DNA of 64,000 bases from NCBI RefSeq assembly GCF_014280875.1, contig NZ_JACLAL010000002.1:62001-126000 (forward strand). The letters run 5' to 3'. The translations under genes and the position numbers were made by a program. The notes beneath the pieces are model-generated. The model saw only the letters and a list, made by a program, of their open reading frames with translations, was not told where the DNA came from and did no database searches. This document shows, piece by piece, positions 1-7,791 of the stretch. The DNA is from Paenirhizobium daejeonense. GTDB lineage: Bacteria > Pseudomonadota > Alphaproteobacteria > Rhizobiales > Rhizobiaceae. Positions within the stretch are counted from its first letter, which is position 1; each line of letters starts with the position of its first letter.

Positions 1-483
1 GCCAATGAGAGACATGGCATAGTCGACAAAGGCGGACGCATTCGCCGCGCCCCCCTCAACCAGATAGGACCAGAGCGTATCGAGATCGTCGGCCGCTACG
101 GTCGAGAACGCAGAGAGCCCCGCATCCGGCTTGTCGTCGCCTGGCAGAACAGCGATTGCGGCTCCCGACCGGCGGGCGCAGGCATTGAGCGCCTCCAACG
201 CGTAGTGAAAATAGCTAGCCCCTCCGAGCGCCCGGATGACGATCAGCTTCGCATGCCGCGCGGTCCGCTCGACATAGGTATCGACCGACATCGGATGCTT
301 CAGCTGCATCAGGCTGGCCAGCCGCACGCTCGGACCGCCCGCCCGCGCTGCAACGGCGGTCGCGATTGCGGCAAGCTCGGTATCGGCGGCGGACAGGAAA
401 AGGATATCGCCCGGCGTCTGGCCGAGGTCTATCGCCTCCTCGCCGTCGCTGATCGAACCTTTCTGGGCTAGCAGGAGATGCAT
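1..483 (-). CDS. cobN: CobN, cobaltochelatase large subunit (N-terminal part, runs off window)
   Basis: Large subunit of the aerobic, ATP-dependent cobaltochelatase (CobN-CobS-CobT), which inserts cobalt into hydrogenobyrinate a,c-diamide in the cytoplasm. Only the first 161 codons are present; the family is usually about 1250-1280 residues. The protein begins MHLLLAQKGSISDGEEAIDL and continues with a GDILFLSAADTELAAIA stretch, as in rhizobial CobN. The ATG is the complement of 481-483. It follows cobW by about 40 bases on the same strand, giving the rhizobial order cobP-cobW-cobN, so it probably shares the B12 riboswitch. Identification rests on the N-terminal sequence and gene order. Confidence 0.9.
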   Translation of the reverse strand, partial: MHLLLAQKGSISDGEEAIDLGQTPGDILFLSAADTELAAIATAVAARAGGPSVRLASLMQLKHPMSVDTYVERTARHAKLIVIRALGGASYFHYALEALNACARRSGAAIAVLPGDDKPDAGLSAFSTVAADDLDTLWSYLVEGGAANASAFVDYAMSLIG

Positions 484-524
484 CGGTATTGTCCTACGAG
501 GGCAGCGTCATCGGCACCCAAGCC

Positions 525-1601
525 TTACGAAGCCGCCTTTTCGACAGCCTCTACCACGGCCGCATAATCCCACTCGTGTAGGCCGATGACCACGAGACGC
601 GTTTCGCGCTTCTCGCTAGCCCCCCACGGACGGTCGAAGTAGGTGTCCACCCGCGAGCCGACGGCCTGGATGACGAGGCGCATCGGCTTGCCCGGAACAT
701 CAATGAAGCCCTTGAGACGCAGCACGTCATGGGTTGCGATCACGTCCTTCAACCGCTCGACGAAATCGGCCGGATCGGCAATTGCTGGAAGCTTCATCAC
801 AAAGCTTTCGAATTCGTCATGGTCGTGATGATGGTCATGGGCTTCGCCGCTTGCATGCAGCGCCTCATGTTCCAGTTCGTGATGAGACTTGCGGTTCTCG
901 ATGTCGTCTTCGGTGCCTGCGCCGAGACCGAGCAGCACGATAGCCGGCACATCGCCGTTCTTCGCCTCGATCAGGGTCGGCTTGCGCGCGATCCGCTCGG
1001 CTACTTCCGCACGCACCCGGGCCACGCCCTCGCCGTCCAGAAGATCGGTCTTGTTGAGCACGATCAGGTCGGCGCAGGTGAGCTGGTCCTCGAACAGTTC
1101 CTCGATGGGGCTGTCGTGGTCGAGGCTGTCGTCGGCCTCGCGCATGGCGTCCACGCGGTCGTGATCGTCAGCGAAACGGCCGGCGGCGACGGCCGCGCTG
1201 TCGACCACCGTCACCACGCCGTCGACGGTTACCCGCGTGCGGATATCCGGCCAGTTGAAGGCGGCGACCAGCGGCTGCGGCAGGGCAAGGCCGGACGTCT
1301 CAATGACAATGTGGTCGGGCTTCACGTCGCGCTCGAGAAGCTTCTGCATGGTCGGAACGAAATCGTCGGCGACCGTGCAGCAGATGCAGCCATTGGTCAG
1401 TTCGATGATATCGTCCTCGGTGCAGTTCTCCGCGCCGCAGCCCTTCAGCACATCGCCATCGACGCCGAGATCGCCGAATTCGTTGATGATCAGCGCGATC
1501 TTCTTGCCGCCTGCATTCATCAGCATGTTGCGGATGATGGTGGTCTTGCCGGCGCCAAGAAAGCCGGTGATGACGGTTGCGGGGATCTTTTCCTGGAGCA
1601 T
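525..1601 (-). CDS. cobW: CobW, cobalamin-biosynthesis GTPase metallochaperone
   Basis: G3E-family P-loop GTPase thought to deliver cobalt during cobalamin synthesis. Visible motifs are Walker A GFLGAGKTT near residue 13, the metal-binding CxCC signature NGCICC near residue 71, and the guanine-specificity motif NKTD near residue 183. A His-rich loop (HHHDHDEF) precedes the C-terminal CobW_C domain. At 358 residues it has full family length. It lies 3 bases downstream of cobP and just upstream of cobN, so the three are likely co-transcribed. CobW is distinguished from zinc-type G3E relatives mainly by this cobalamin context. Confidence 0.95.
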   Translation of the reverse strand: MLQEKIPATVITGFLGAGKTTIIRNMLMNAGGKKIALIINEFGDLGVDGDVLKGCGAENCTEDDIIELTNGCICCTVADDFVPTMQKLLERDVKPDHIVIETSGLALPQPLVAAFNWPDIRTRVTVDGVVTVVDSAAVAAGRFADDHDRVDAMREADDSLDHDSPIEELFEDQLTCADLIVLNKTDLLDGEGVARVRAEVAERIARKPTLIEAKNGDVPAIVLLGLGAGTEDDIENRKSHHELEHEALHASGEAHDHHHDHDEFESFVMKLPAIADPADFVERLKDVIATHDVLRLKGFIDVPGKPMRLVIQAVGSRVDTYFDRPWGASEKRETRLVVIGLHEWDYAAVVEAVEKAAS

Positions 1602-1604
1602 GGT

Positions 1605-2126
1605 TCAACCCTTCATTTTCAGCGGCAGTCCGGCCGCGATGAAATAGACTTCGGCCGCATGTTGCGCGACCAGTTGGTGAAGACGACCTGCATGGTCGCG
1701 AAATTCGCGCGCCATGCGGTTTTCCGGCACGATGCCGAGACCGACTTCATTGGAAACGAGAACGAGACGCGAAGAGAGGCCGGTAACGGCCTCGACCAGT
1801 TCCGCCGAACGCATGGCCACGTCGTCTTCCGCCATCATCAGATTGGTGACCCAAAGCGTCAGGCAATCGACCAGCACGACGCGGCCGGGACCGTCGATCC
1901 GGCGCAGCAGGTCGGCGAGCTCCACAGGTTCCTCATGGGTCGTCCAGCCCTCGCCACGGTCGGCGCGGTGTTTGGCGATCCGCTCGCGCATCTCGTCGTC
2001 ATAGGCCCGACCCGTCGCGACATAGTGCCGATCGAGACCCGAGCCCGTCGCCAGCCCTTCGGCAAAACGGGATTTGCCGGACCGCGCGCCGCCAAGCACG
2101 AGGATGGAAGAACCCTGCACCGTCAT
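1605..2126 (-). CDS. cobP: CobP, adenosylcobinamide kinase / adenosylcobinamide-phosphate guanylyltransferase
   Basis: Bifunctional CobU/CobP enzyme that phosphorylates adenosylcobinamide and then transfers GMP to give adenosyl-GDP-cobinamide. The 173-residue protein has the P-loop [12 protein letters not shown] near the N-terminus, the HRADRGEGW segment around the guanylylation histidine, and [12 protein letters not shown] start it at MTVQGSS (2124-2126). The frame stays open for another 520 bases upstream, but that stretch is the B12 riboswitch and its 3' region and should not be translated. First gene of cobP-cobW-cobN. Confidence 0.93.
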   Translation of the reverse strand: MTVQGSSILVLGGARSGKSRFAEGLATGSGLDRHYVATGRAYDDEMRERIAKHRADRGEGWTTHEEPVELADLLRRIDGPGRVVLVDCLTLWVTNLMMAEDDVAMRSAELVEAVTGLSSRLVLVSNEVGLGIVPENRMAREFRDHAGRLHQLVAQHAAEVYFIAAGLPLKMKG

Positions 2127-2364
2127 CGCTTGAACCCGGAGACAACAAACGGAGCCGCAGCAAACCGCCCAGGCTGCCCAGCAACTGTCGTCATGTGGAA
2201 TCGAAACATCTCGGCCACTTCCCGAGACGCTATCCCCGGGAGCATCATGCAATGCGCCGATGCGCGGGATCTGGAGACCCCGCTTCTGGATGACGTCGCC
2301 ACGACAACCTCCGTGCTGGCAACAAGGGGATCCTCCCCCGAAGGTGTGGGCCAATGCCCGGCAC

Positions 2365-2690
2365 GGTTGGCAGGTCTCCTGGCTCGCGGGTCGTGGCGCT
2401 TGTTGCACCAGCGGATATTCCTCACCTTCCCGAGGGTCGATGCTGCGCGAAAGGGGACGATTCGTAGATGATAGAGGCGTCCGCCCTGGCTGATCGCGCA
2501 GCCCCTCAGTGGCTTTTCCGGCCCCGCTCTTCTTCCGGACCGGCTGCACCATGCAACCGTCATCCATCGAAAATGGCACCGGACGGAATACCCTCGCCGC
2601 TCTACAGTCGCGGGGTCGGCTGCGATTGACGGTCCCGATCTGGGTCACCGCTGTCGCATTCCCTTTTGCTTTTCAATCCACCGGCAGGCG
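2365..2690 (-). promoter_or_regulatory. Cobalamin (B12) riboswitch upstream of cobP
   Basis: Read on the minus strand, the conserved aptamer blocks occur in order: AAAAGGGAA (2667-2659), the CCCCGCGACTGT block (2615-2604), AGCCACTG (2514-2507), GGGAAGG (2432-2426) and the B12 box AGCCAGGAGACCTGCC (2384-2369). Roughly 90-base variable segments separate the middle blocks, making this longer than a typical ~200-nt aptamer. About 240 bases lie between the B12 box and cobP. They include a hairpin at 2264-2283 but no obvious U-rich terminator, so control could be translational. Adenosylcobalamin would be expected to repress cobPWN. Confidence 0.92.
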
Positions 2691-2818
2691 GACATGAAAA
2701 CCATCCGTATTCCATGTGATTAGGCTCGTGACCGGCCAAAGTCAATTATGCGATTCCGGCGACGGGACAACGTGACCGGCAGATAGGAACGCGGCACCTG
2801 GAGTAAAGGTTCTGAGAC

Positions 2819-3445
2819 TCAATTGCCAAGCCTGATCGTCCCGCTGGCACCATCCTCGGGATTGATCCTCGTTGCGGCAGGATTGGGAACGACGACCGGG
2901 GCAACGGGCATCTCCGGCATCACGGGTTCCGGCGGATCGTTGACGAACTTGGTCATCATCGTGCGCGGCGGGCGCACCACCTTGCGCAGCGAGGGATTGA
3001 CCAGCGAGAAGGCAAAACGGATGCGGGCGGAAATCTCCTCGGCAAGGCTTTCCTCCGCCATGCCGGGTGCATCGGTCGTCCCGCTGACGTTGAACGTGCC
3101 CTCAGCCACCGGCTCGCCGGTTTCGAGCGAAACGGCCGTCGTGACGAACCGGGCATTGGGAATGCCGCGACGGGCGCCGAAACCTGTTCCGACTTCCTCG
3201 ATCCGCACCAGCATTGCCACGCGCTGGGCGCCGGCGGGTGGCCGCGTCGAGGCGACCGCGGCGGAAACGCGACGGTCGACCCCTCGGATGACACCGAGCG
3301 GTACGCCGGCGTCGGCCATCACAGTGACTTCCCGCACGTAGTAGACAAGCGGTCTTGTAATCGGCCGTCCCTGAAAAATGCTGCAGGATGCAAGCGCCAC
3401 AAAAAGCAGCAGCGCAAAGCTGAACCTGAAGATCCGTGCAAGCAT
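2819..3445 (-). CDS. Putative lipoprotein of unknown function
   Basis: A 208-residue protein with a lipoprotein signal: a short basic N-terminus, a hydrophobic stretch FALLLFVALAS and a lipobox LASC with the acylated Cys near residue 21. The mature part includes a segment that could fold as a small envelope domain, and a Pro/Val-rich tail (PVMPEMPVAPVVVPNPA). No family I can name with confidence. It stands alone between the B12 riboswitch and the ATP12-type gene, all on the minus strand. Probably anchored in the envelope; substrate or partner unknown. Confidence 0.75.
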   Translation of the reverse strand: MLARIFRFSFALLLFVALASCSIFQGRPITRPLVYYVREVTVMADAGVPLGVIRGVDRRVSAAVASTRPPAGAQRVAMLVRIEEVGTGFGARRGIPNARFVTTAVSLETGEPVAEGTFNVSGTTDAPGMAEESLAEEISARIRFAFSLVNPSLRKVVRPPRTMMTKFVNDPPEPVMPEMPVAPVVVPNPAATRINPEDGASGTIRLGN

Positions 3446-3510
3446 GTGAAACGTCCCGACCGATGATTCCCTGTCATCGTCAGGATTTCACTTTTATGGT
3501 TAGCGGTCGG

Positions 3511-4302
3511 TTAACTTGCCGGCCGAAGGGAGGCAAACAACGCCGTGGCGGCAACCATTTCCTCGAAGCGTTTTTCGCGACGGGCCTGCGCCTCGGCATC
3601 CGTACCCCAGTGTTCGTCCGTCCAGTCCTCGTCGAGATGGGCGAGCGACCAGACCTCGTCGCGGCCAAGCCGCCCATGGGCAAAGGCAAGCGCCAGAAGC
3701 GCCGAACCGGTCAACGTCGTGACAACATGCAGACAAGCGAGATCGATCGCGCCGGCAAAGGGACGCAACGCCTCGGAATAGGCGGAAACGGCCTCTTCCG
3801 GCTGCTCCTGATGGATGATGCCTTCCGCAAGAATGAAGCGGGCGCCATGCACCGAGGCCACCCAGTCGATAACCGGGTCCCAGCGATCCGACTGGCGGGC
3901 AACGAGTTCCTGCGGTCCATCGGCGCGGTAGCACAGCATGTCGGTGCCGGAGAAACGGACGATATCGGCAAAGACCTCGTCCTCCTGCCCGGCAATCGCA
4001 TCGATCGCCGTATTGGCAAGCCGGGTCACCGGCATCGTCGCCGGATCGATCTCCTGCGCCTGCGCCCGCCACTCCTCAGCCACCAGTTCGGCGGCTGCCT
4101 GTGTCGGCAGGCGAAGGACGTTCTTGCCCGGGGTCTTCACCGTGCGCCCGTCCAGACGAACGGCGAAACCGCCCTCCTCCGGCTCCACGGAAACAGTATC
4201 GTAGAACCGCTTGGCCAGCGGCCGCTTCATCTGGATCTGGGCGCGGCGCACCGGATCGGCATCACTGAGTTCGGTTCCGAGGTCGCTCAGAATATCACGC
4301 AT
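3511..4302 (-). CDS. ATP12-family F1-ATPase assembly chaperone
   Basis: Homologue of mitochondrial Atp12, which binds F1-ATPase alpha subunits before hexamer assembly; bacterial copies are largely alphaproteobacterial. The protein (263 residues from ATG 4300-4302) shows the family pattern: RPLAKRFYDTVSV near the N-terminus, LDGRTVKTPGKN, then AAELVAEEW and the PATMPVTRLANTAID segment. I prefer ATG 4302 over the in-frame TTG at 4308, because an AGGG lies at a suitable distance upstream. It directly follows the HAD gene with a 6-base gap and is probably co-transcribed with rluC and the HAD gene. Confidence 0.9.
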   Translation of the reverse strand: MRDILSDLGTELSDADPVRRAQIQMKRPLAKRFYDTVSVEPEEGGFAVRLDGRTVKTPGKNVLRLPTQAAAELVAEEWRAQAQEIDPATMPVTRLANTAIDAIAGQEDEVFADIVRFSGTDMLCYRADGPQELVARQSDRWDPVIDWVASVHGARFILAEGIIHQEQPEEAVSAYSEALRPFAGAIDLACLHVVTTLTGSALLALAFAHGRLGRDEVWSLAHLDEDWTDEHWGTDAEAQARREKRFEEMVAATALFASLRPAS

Positions 4303-4308
4303 GGTCAA

Positions 4309-4968
4309 TTATCCCTGATGGATGTAGCTCAGGATGGTCTCGGGCCGATCGACCACCGCATCCGCTCCAGCCTTCCACAAATCATCGACGGAGGCATAGC
4401 CCCAGGAGACACCGATCGCGGTAGCGCCCGCAGCCTTTGCCATCTGCATGTCGTAGATGGCGTCGCCGATGACAACCGTATCCGACGGCGCGATTCCTGC
4501 CTCGTTACAGCATTCGCTGACCATGGCCGGGTTCGGTTTGGACGGGCAATCGTCCGCCGTGCGGGTGACGAAGAAATGAGGCGTGTAACCATGCGTTTCA
4601 AGCACGAGATCGAGGCCACGCCGCGATTTACCCGTCACCCCACCGATCAGGACATCTTCACGCGCGACGAGCTTTTCGATGAGTGGTGCGATTCCGTCGA
4701 ACAATGGCTCGCGAAAGTCGAGATCCTTGCGGACAATAGTGAAGAGGCTCTTGTAGTGAACGGCCATCTGCACAGCCTCGTCATCGACATGCGGTTTGCC
4801 CTGAAGCCGCGCAATCGCGATATCGAGCGTCAGACCGATAATGCTCTTGGTCGCCTCGAACGACGGAGCGCGATGCGAAAACGCCTCGAATGTACGCCGC
4901 ATTGTCTCGTGGATCAGGCCTGCGCTGTCTACCAGCGTTCCATCGAAATCGAATAGTACAAGCTTCAT
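4309..4968 (-). CDS. HAD-superfamily phosphatase (phosphoglycolate phosphatase-like)
   Basis: Cytoplasmic haloacid-dehalogenase hydrolase with motif I DFDGTLVDS (nucleophile Asp), a helical cap, the motif II/III region GVTGKSRRGLD, and motif IV VVIGDAIYDMQMAKAAG. Start chosen at MKLVLF, preceded by GTGAGGGG; an upstream in-frame start would overlap rluC further. It begins about 10 bases beyond the rluC stop and ends against the ATP12-type gene, suggesting one transcript. Family members act on phosphoglycolate, pyrophosphate or other small phosphoesters; the sequence does not settle the substrate. Confidence 0.88.
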   Translation of the reverse strand: MKLVLFDFDGTLVDSAGLIHETMRRTFEAFSHRAPSFEATKSIIGLTLDIAIARLQGKPHVDDEAVQMAVHYKSLFTIVRKDLDFREPLFDGIAPLIEKLVAREDVLIGGVTGKSRRGLDLVLETHGYTPHFFVTRTADDCPSKPNPAMVSECCNEAGIAPSDTVVIGDAIYDMQMAKAAGATAIGVSWGYASVDDLWKAGADAVVDRPETILSYIHQG

Positions 4969-4978
4969 TCCATGCCCC

Positions 4979-5974
4979 TCACTCGTCGTCATCCTTGTTG
5001 CCGTCTTCCTGATCGAAGCCGAGCAGGTTCCAGCTCTGCACCATGTGTGGCGGCAGCGGCGCGGTCACCTTCAACCGTCCGCCGGAGGGATGCGGAATGT
5101 CGATGTGGCGGGCATGCAGATGCAGACGCTTCTGGATGCCGCCCGGAAAGTCCCAGTTCGGATCATCTATGAAATATTTGGGATCGCCGATGATCGGATG
5201 GCCGATGTGGAGCGCATGCACGCGCAGCTGATGGGTACGGCCGGTATAGGGTTCCATTTCCAGCCAGGCGAGATTCTGCGCGGCGGTGTCGATCACGCGA
5301 TAGAAGGAAACGGCGTGGTCGGCCCCATCCTCGCCATGCTTGGCGACCCGCATGCGGTCGCCTTCATCGGTCTGGTCCTTGACCAGCCAGGTCGAGATCT
5401 TGTCTTCGTGCTTGCGTGGCACACCCTTCACCAGAGACCAGTAGGTCTTTTTGGTATCGCGCTCGCGAAACGCCGCAGTCAGCTTCTGCGCGGCACCGCG
5501 CGTGCGTGCGACCACCAGAACACCGGAGGTATCGCGGTCGAGGCGATGCACCAGCCGCGGCTTCTCGCCCTTCTTGTTGGTCCACGCCTCCAGCATCTTG
5601 TCGATATGGCGGGTAAGTCCCGAACCGCCCTGAACGGCGAGACCTGCCGGCTTGTTGAGAACGAACACCTTGTCGTCTTCATGCAACAGCATGCGCGACA
5701 AGAGTGCGCCGTCATCGGAATGCTTGAGGTCATGTGATCCGATCGGTCCGGCCTTCACCTTGAGGTCGACATCGAGCGGAGGAATGCGCACCACCTGTCC
5801 CGGTTGCACGCGGCTGTCGGTCTTGACGCGGCCGCCGTCGACCCGGACCTGCCCGGAGCGCAGCAGTTTCTGCAATGCGCCGAAGCCGAGGCCCGGAAAG
5901 TGCACCTTGAACCAGCGGTCGATCCGCATGCCCGCCTCATCGGCGTCCACGATGATGTGTTCGATGCCTGCCAT
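4979..5974 (-). CDS. RluA-family pseudouridine synthase (RluC-type)
   Basis: 23S rRNA pseudouridine synthase. An N-terminal S4 RNA-binding domain (RIDRWFKVHFPGLGFGALQK to about residue 70) is followed by the catalytic core with HRLDRDTSGVLVVART, where the second Asp is the catalytic residue, and the late motif GRTHQLRVHALHIGHPI. At 331 residues it fits RluC/RluD length. The acidic tail EDGNKDDDE is divergent. It is the first of three closely spaced minus-strand genes (rluC-like, HAD, ATP12). The exact uridine targets cannot be read from sequence. Confidence 0.9.
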   Translation of the reverse strand: MAGIEHIIVDADEAGMRIDRWFKVHFPGLGFGALQKLLRSGQVRVDGGRVKTDSRVQPGQVVRIPPLDVDLKVKAGPIGSHDLKHSDDGALLSRMLLHEDDKVFVLNKPAGLAVQGGSGLTRHIDKMLEAWTNKKGEKPRLVHRLDRDTSGVLVVARTRGAAQKLTAAFRERDTKKTYWSLVKGVPRKHEDKISTWLVKDQTDEGDRMRVAKHGEDGADHAVSFYRVIDTAAQNLAWLEMEPYTGRTHQLRVHALHIGHPIIGDPKYFIDDPNWDFPGGIQKRLHLHARHIDIPHPSGGRLKVTAPLPPHMVQSWNLLGFDQEDGNKDDDE

Positions 5975-6014
5975 TTGAATATATCTTCCGGTCGTTCGGG
6001 CGTCTGATGCGCCA

Positions 6015-6064
6015 CTATCGTTCTCGAAAGCGCTTTAGAGCATTTCGATTGAAGATGGAAACAG
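6015..6064. repeat. Fragment resembling rhizobial intergenic palindromic element
   Basis: Between the pseudouridine synthase gene and crcB lies AAAGCGCTTTAGAGCATTTC followed by an A-rich GGAAACAGGAAAACCGG-like segment. This wording is familiar from short dispersed intergenic repeats of rhizobia, and it resembles the spacer at about 16015-16140. No target duplication or protein is associated. Assignment is from memory of the pattern. Confidence 0.35.
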
Positions 6065-6085
6065 GAAAACCGGCCGCGGCTACGC

Positions 6086-6463
6086 TCAGAGCACCGAGCG
6101 CATCAGCAGCATGCCCGCAACCGTCGCGGCGATCGATACGACGATGGAGCTGGCAAGATAGACGAAGGAACTGAAGGCTGCTCCCCGCTCGAAGAGCGAT
6201 ACCGCATCCAGCGCGAAGGCCGAGAACGTCGTGAACCCGCCGAGAAAACCGGTGATCAACAGCAGCCGGAGATCCGCCGAGCCCCCGAAACGAGCCACGA
6301 TCAGTTCCGCCAGCACGCCGATGCCGAAACAGCCCACGACATTGACGGTCAGTGTCCCCCACGGAAAAGAAGACCCGAGCAGCTTCATGGCGCCGAGCCC
6401 CACAACATAACGAAGAACGGAACCGACGGCTCCACCGGTCGCAACGAGCACGATTTGCATCAT
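6086..6463 (-). CDS. crcB: CrcB/Fluc fluoride ion channel
   Basis: Small four-helix inner-membrane protein of the Fluc family that exports fluoride as a dual-topology dimer. The 125-residue sequence has the family signatures GGAVGSVLRY near the N-terminus, the helix-2 segment TLTVNVVGCFGIG with its conserved Asn, and GFLGGFTTFSAFA in helix 3. Four hydrophobic segments span the whole protein. It precedes the RluC-type gene in the same orientation, separated by about 110 bases containing a repeat. No fluoride riboswitch was recognised upstream. Confidence 0.95.
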   Translation of the reverse strand: MMQIVLVATGGAVGSVLRYVVGLGAMKLLGSSFPWGTLTVNVVGCFGIGVLAELIVARFGGSADLRLLLITGFLGGFTTFSAFALDAVSLFERGAAFSSFVYLASSIVVSIAATVAGMLLMRSVL

Positions 6464-6518
6464 GCTCTTGTCCTAGCGTCTCACCCCGCCTGCGTCCAGT
6501 CCGGCGAGCAGCGGTTTT

Positions 6519-7055
6519 TCAGGCCTTCGCAGCTGTCAGGAATTCGTCGGTAAAATGCTGGAGCGCAGGCCAGTCGGTAAACTCGTGGACCTGCTTCGTA
6601 TCGGTCGGCGCTCCCTCGCGTTCTGCCAGACGCTTGGCCATCCAGCGCTTGAAGAAATCGTATTCGGTGTAGCGCAGAGCTCCGGCAGCGTGATGCACCA
6701 TGCCCGGCACCCAGCCCGTCTCGGCCATCAACGCGTCCGGAAAATGCATTGCCTCCTCGCGTTCGTCCGCATATTCACTGCGAATGAACAGTGAAACCGA
6801 TACGAAGGCGCTTGGAACACTCTTCAGCCAGTCCCTTTCCCTCTGAACGAAATCGATGAAGGGCACCGGATAGCGTCCGGCATGAATGGGAGCGCAAAGG
6901 ATGGCAGCCTGCGGGTGATCGACCCCGAATTCGGCGCCCGTCACCACATTGAACAGCACCGCCCGATCCCCGGACTTTTCAATCTGTGCGGCAATCGTCT
7001 CGGCAATCTTGCGCGACTGCCCCTCGATGCTGACGTAGCCCACGAGGATTATCAT
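6519..7055 (-). CDS. Flavodoxin-domain protein, HemG-like protoporphyrinogen IX dehydrogenase
   Basis: A 178-residue flavodoxin-fold protein. The N-terminal phosphate-binding loop region reads VGYVSIEGQSRKIAETIA. The C-terminal half carries features typical of HemG: GALRYTEYDFFKRWMAKRLAE, then a short Gly/Thr segment and TDWPALQHF. HemG oxidises protoporphyrinogen IX to protoporphyrin IX in haem synthesis, passing electrons to the quinone pool. There is no second haem gene beside it, so the role is inferred from sequence likeness. The upstream region is AT-rich and could hold its promoter. Confidence 0.8.
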   Translation of the reverse strand: MIILVGYVSIEGQSRKIAETIAAQIEKSGDRAVLFNVVTGAEFGVDHPQAAILCAPIHAGRYPVPFIDFVQRERDWLKSVPSAFVSVSLFIRSEYADEREEAMHFPDALMAETGWVPGMVHHAAGALRYTEYDFFKRWMAKRLAEREGAPTDTKQVHEFTDWPALQHFTDEFLTAAKA

Positions 7056-7419
7056 GTTTCAGTCCCTCCCTTTGAAACACACCTGCGAACCGGAATTCCG
7101 TCCGAGGAAATGTCCAAATCAAATAATTACACACGCCTCCGATTTCTGTCGGAAAATGACATATCGCCACACATTTGCAAAGCACCGACTGAGAAGCGCG
7201 GCATCGCGCCGCTATCCGGCTCAGGGCGGATCCAAGCGACTGAAAAATGACGATATTATTTACGTCAGGCGATCGAATTACGCACCACGGCATAGACAAG
7301 ATAGCAGGAATTCCGTCTCGATCCGAACATTACTTACATTTTTAATATAATATACGGGTTTACTTAAACAGGGGCTCAACGAAAATGCGACAATATTCTT
7401 CGATAGTCGTATTTTGGTG
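7056..7419. other. AT-rich divergent spacer with hairpin before a small gene
   Basis: About 360 bases of clearly lower GC content than the neighbouring genes, between divergent genes. It includes a TTTTTAATATAATATAC stretch near 7340 and a hairpin with arms AAAATGCGAC (7382-7391) and GTCGTATTTT (7406-7415) just before the start of the small gene at 7420. No convincing gene lies inside it. It probably carries promoters for both flanking genes. Confidence 0.5.
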
Positions 7420-7701
7420 ATGAGCATGGTACAGGTTGTTACGGTTTCGGCGAACACCGCCGCATATGCGATGGAACCCATCAAACCGCCACAAAGGGTT
7501 TCGCGTAGTACCTATGTTGAAGAATATGCACGTGAAGTGAGGGAGCGCGCGGAAGAAAGCAACGACTTTCGCCTGCGTGCCCTCGCAAACATCGTTCAAC
7601 CGCCCGCGCTATCCCTTTTCTTTCTCTCAGCCGGTCAGAGGCGGATCGAGCAGGCAACGCTTCGGGAAGCGATCGAGGCATACAAGAACTCGGCATATTG
7701 A
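7420..7701 (+). CDS. Small hypothetical protein
   Basis: A 93-residue reading frame starting at ATG 7420 (an in-frame TTG at 7414, GTG at 7417 and ATG at 7426 are alternatives). It has a mildly hydrophobic N-terminus (VVTVSANTAAYA) that might be a weak signal, then a charged helical region (YVEEYAREVRERAEES) and a C-terminal helix. No Shine-Dalgarno site is obvious. A strong terminator follows its stop, which supports a transcript ending here. Not recognised; lower confidence that it is translated. Confidence 0.45.
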   Translation: MSMVQVVTVSANTAAYAMEPIKPPQRVSRSTYVEEYAREVRERAEESNDFRLRALANIVQPPALSLFFLSAGQRRIEQATLREAIEAYKNSAY

Positions 7702-7731
7702 GCGAATACGCGGGAAGAGCGTTCTGACACG

Positions 7732-7764
7732 AAAAGGCCGCGCCGGTCCACAGCGCGGCCTTTT
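7732..7764. terminator. Bidirectional intrinsic terminator
   Basis: Perfect 12-bp stem: AAAAGGCCGCGC (7732-7743) pairs with GCGCGGCCTTTT (7753-7764), with U-rich ends on both strands. It sits between the convergent small gene (plus) and the YcnI-PCuAC gene (minus) and can end both transcripts. Confidence 0.9.
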
Positions 7765-7791
7765 ATCTTTGATTGGCGAAGGCCGTTACTC

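Noticed and set aside
729-2471. Long plus-strand open frame (about 580 codons) opposite cobW, cobP and the riboswitch
   Set aside because: It is antisense to conserved genes and to a riboswitch. GC-rich codon bias keeps the opposite frame open, and its composition is not protein-like.
2127-2648. N-terminal extension of cobP
   Set aside because: The extra 174 codons would translate the B12 riboswitch; the conserved kinase starts at MTVQGSS.
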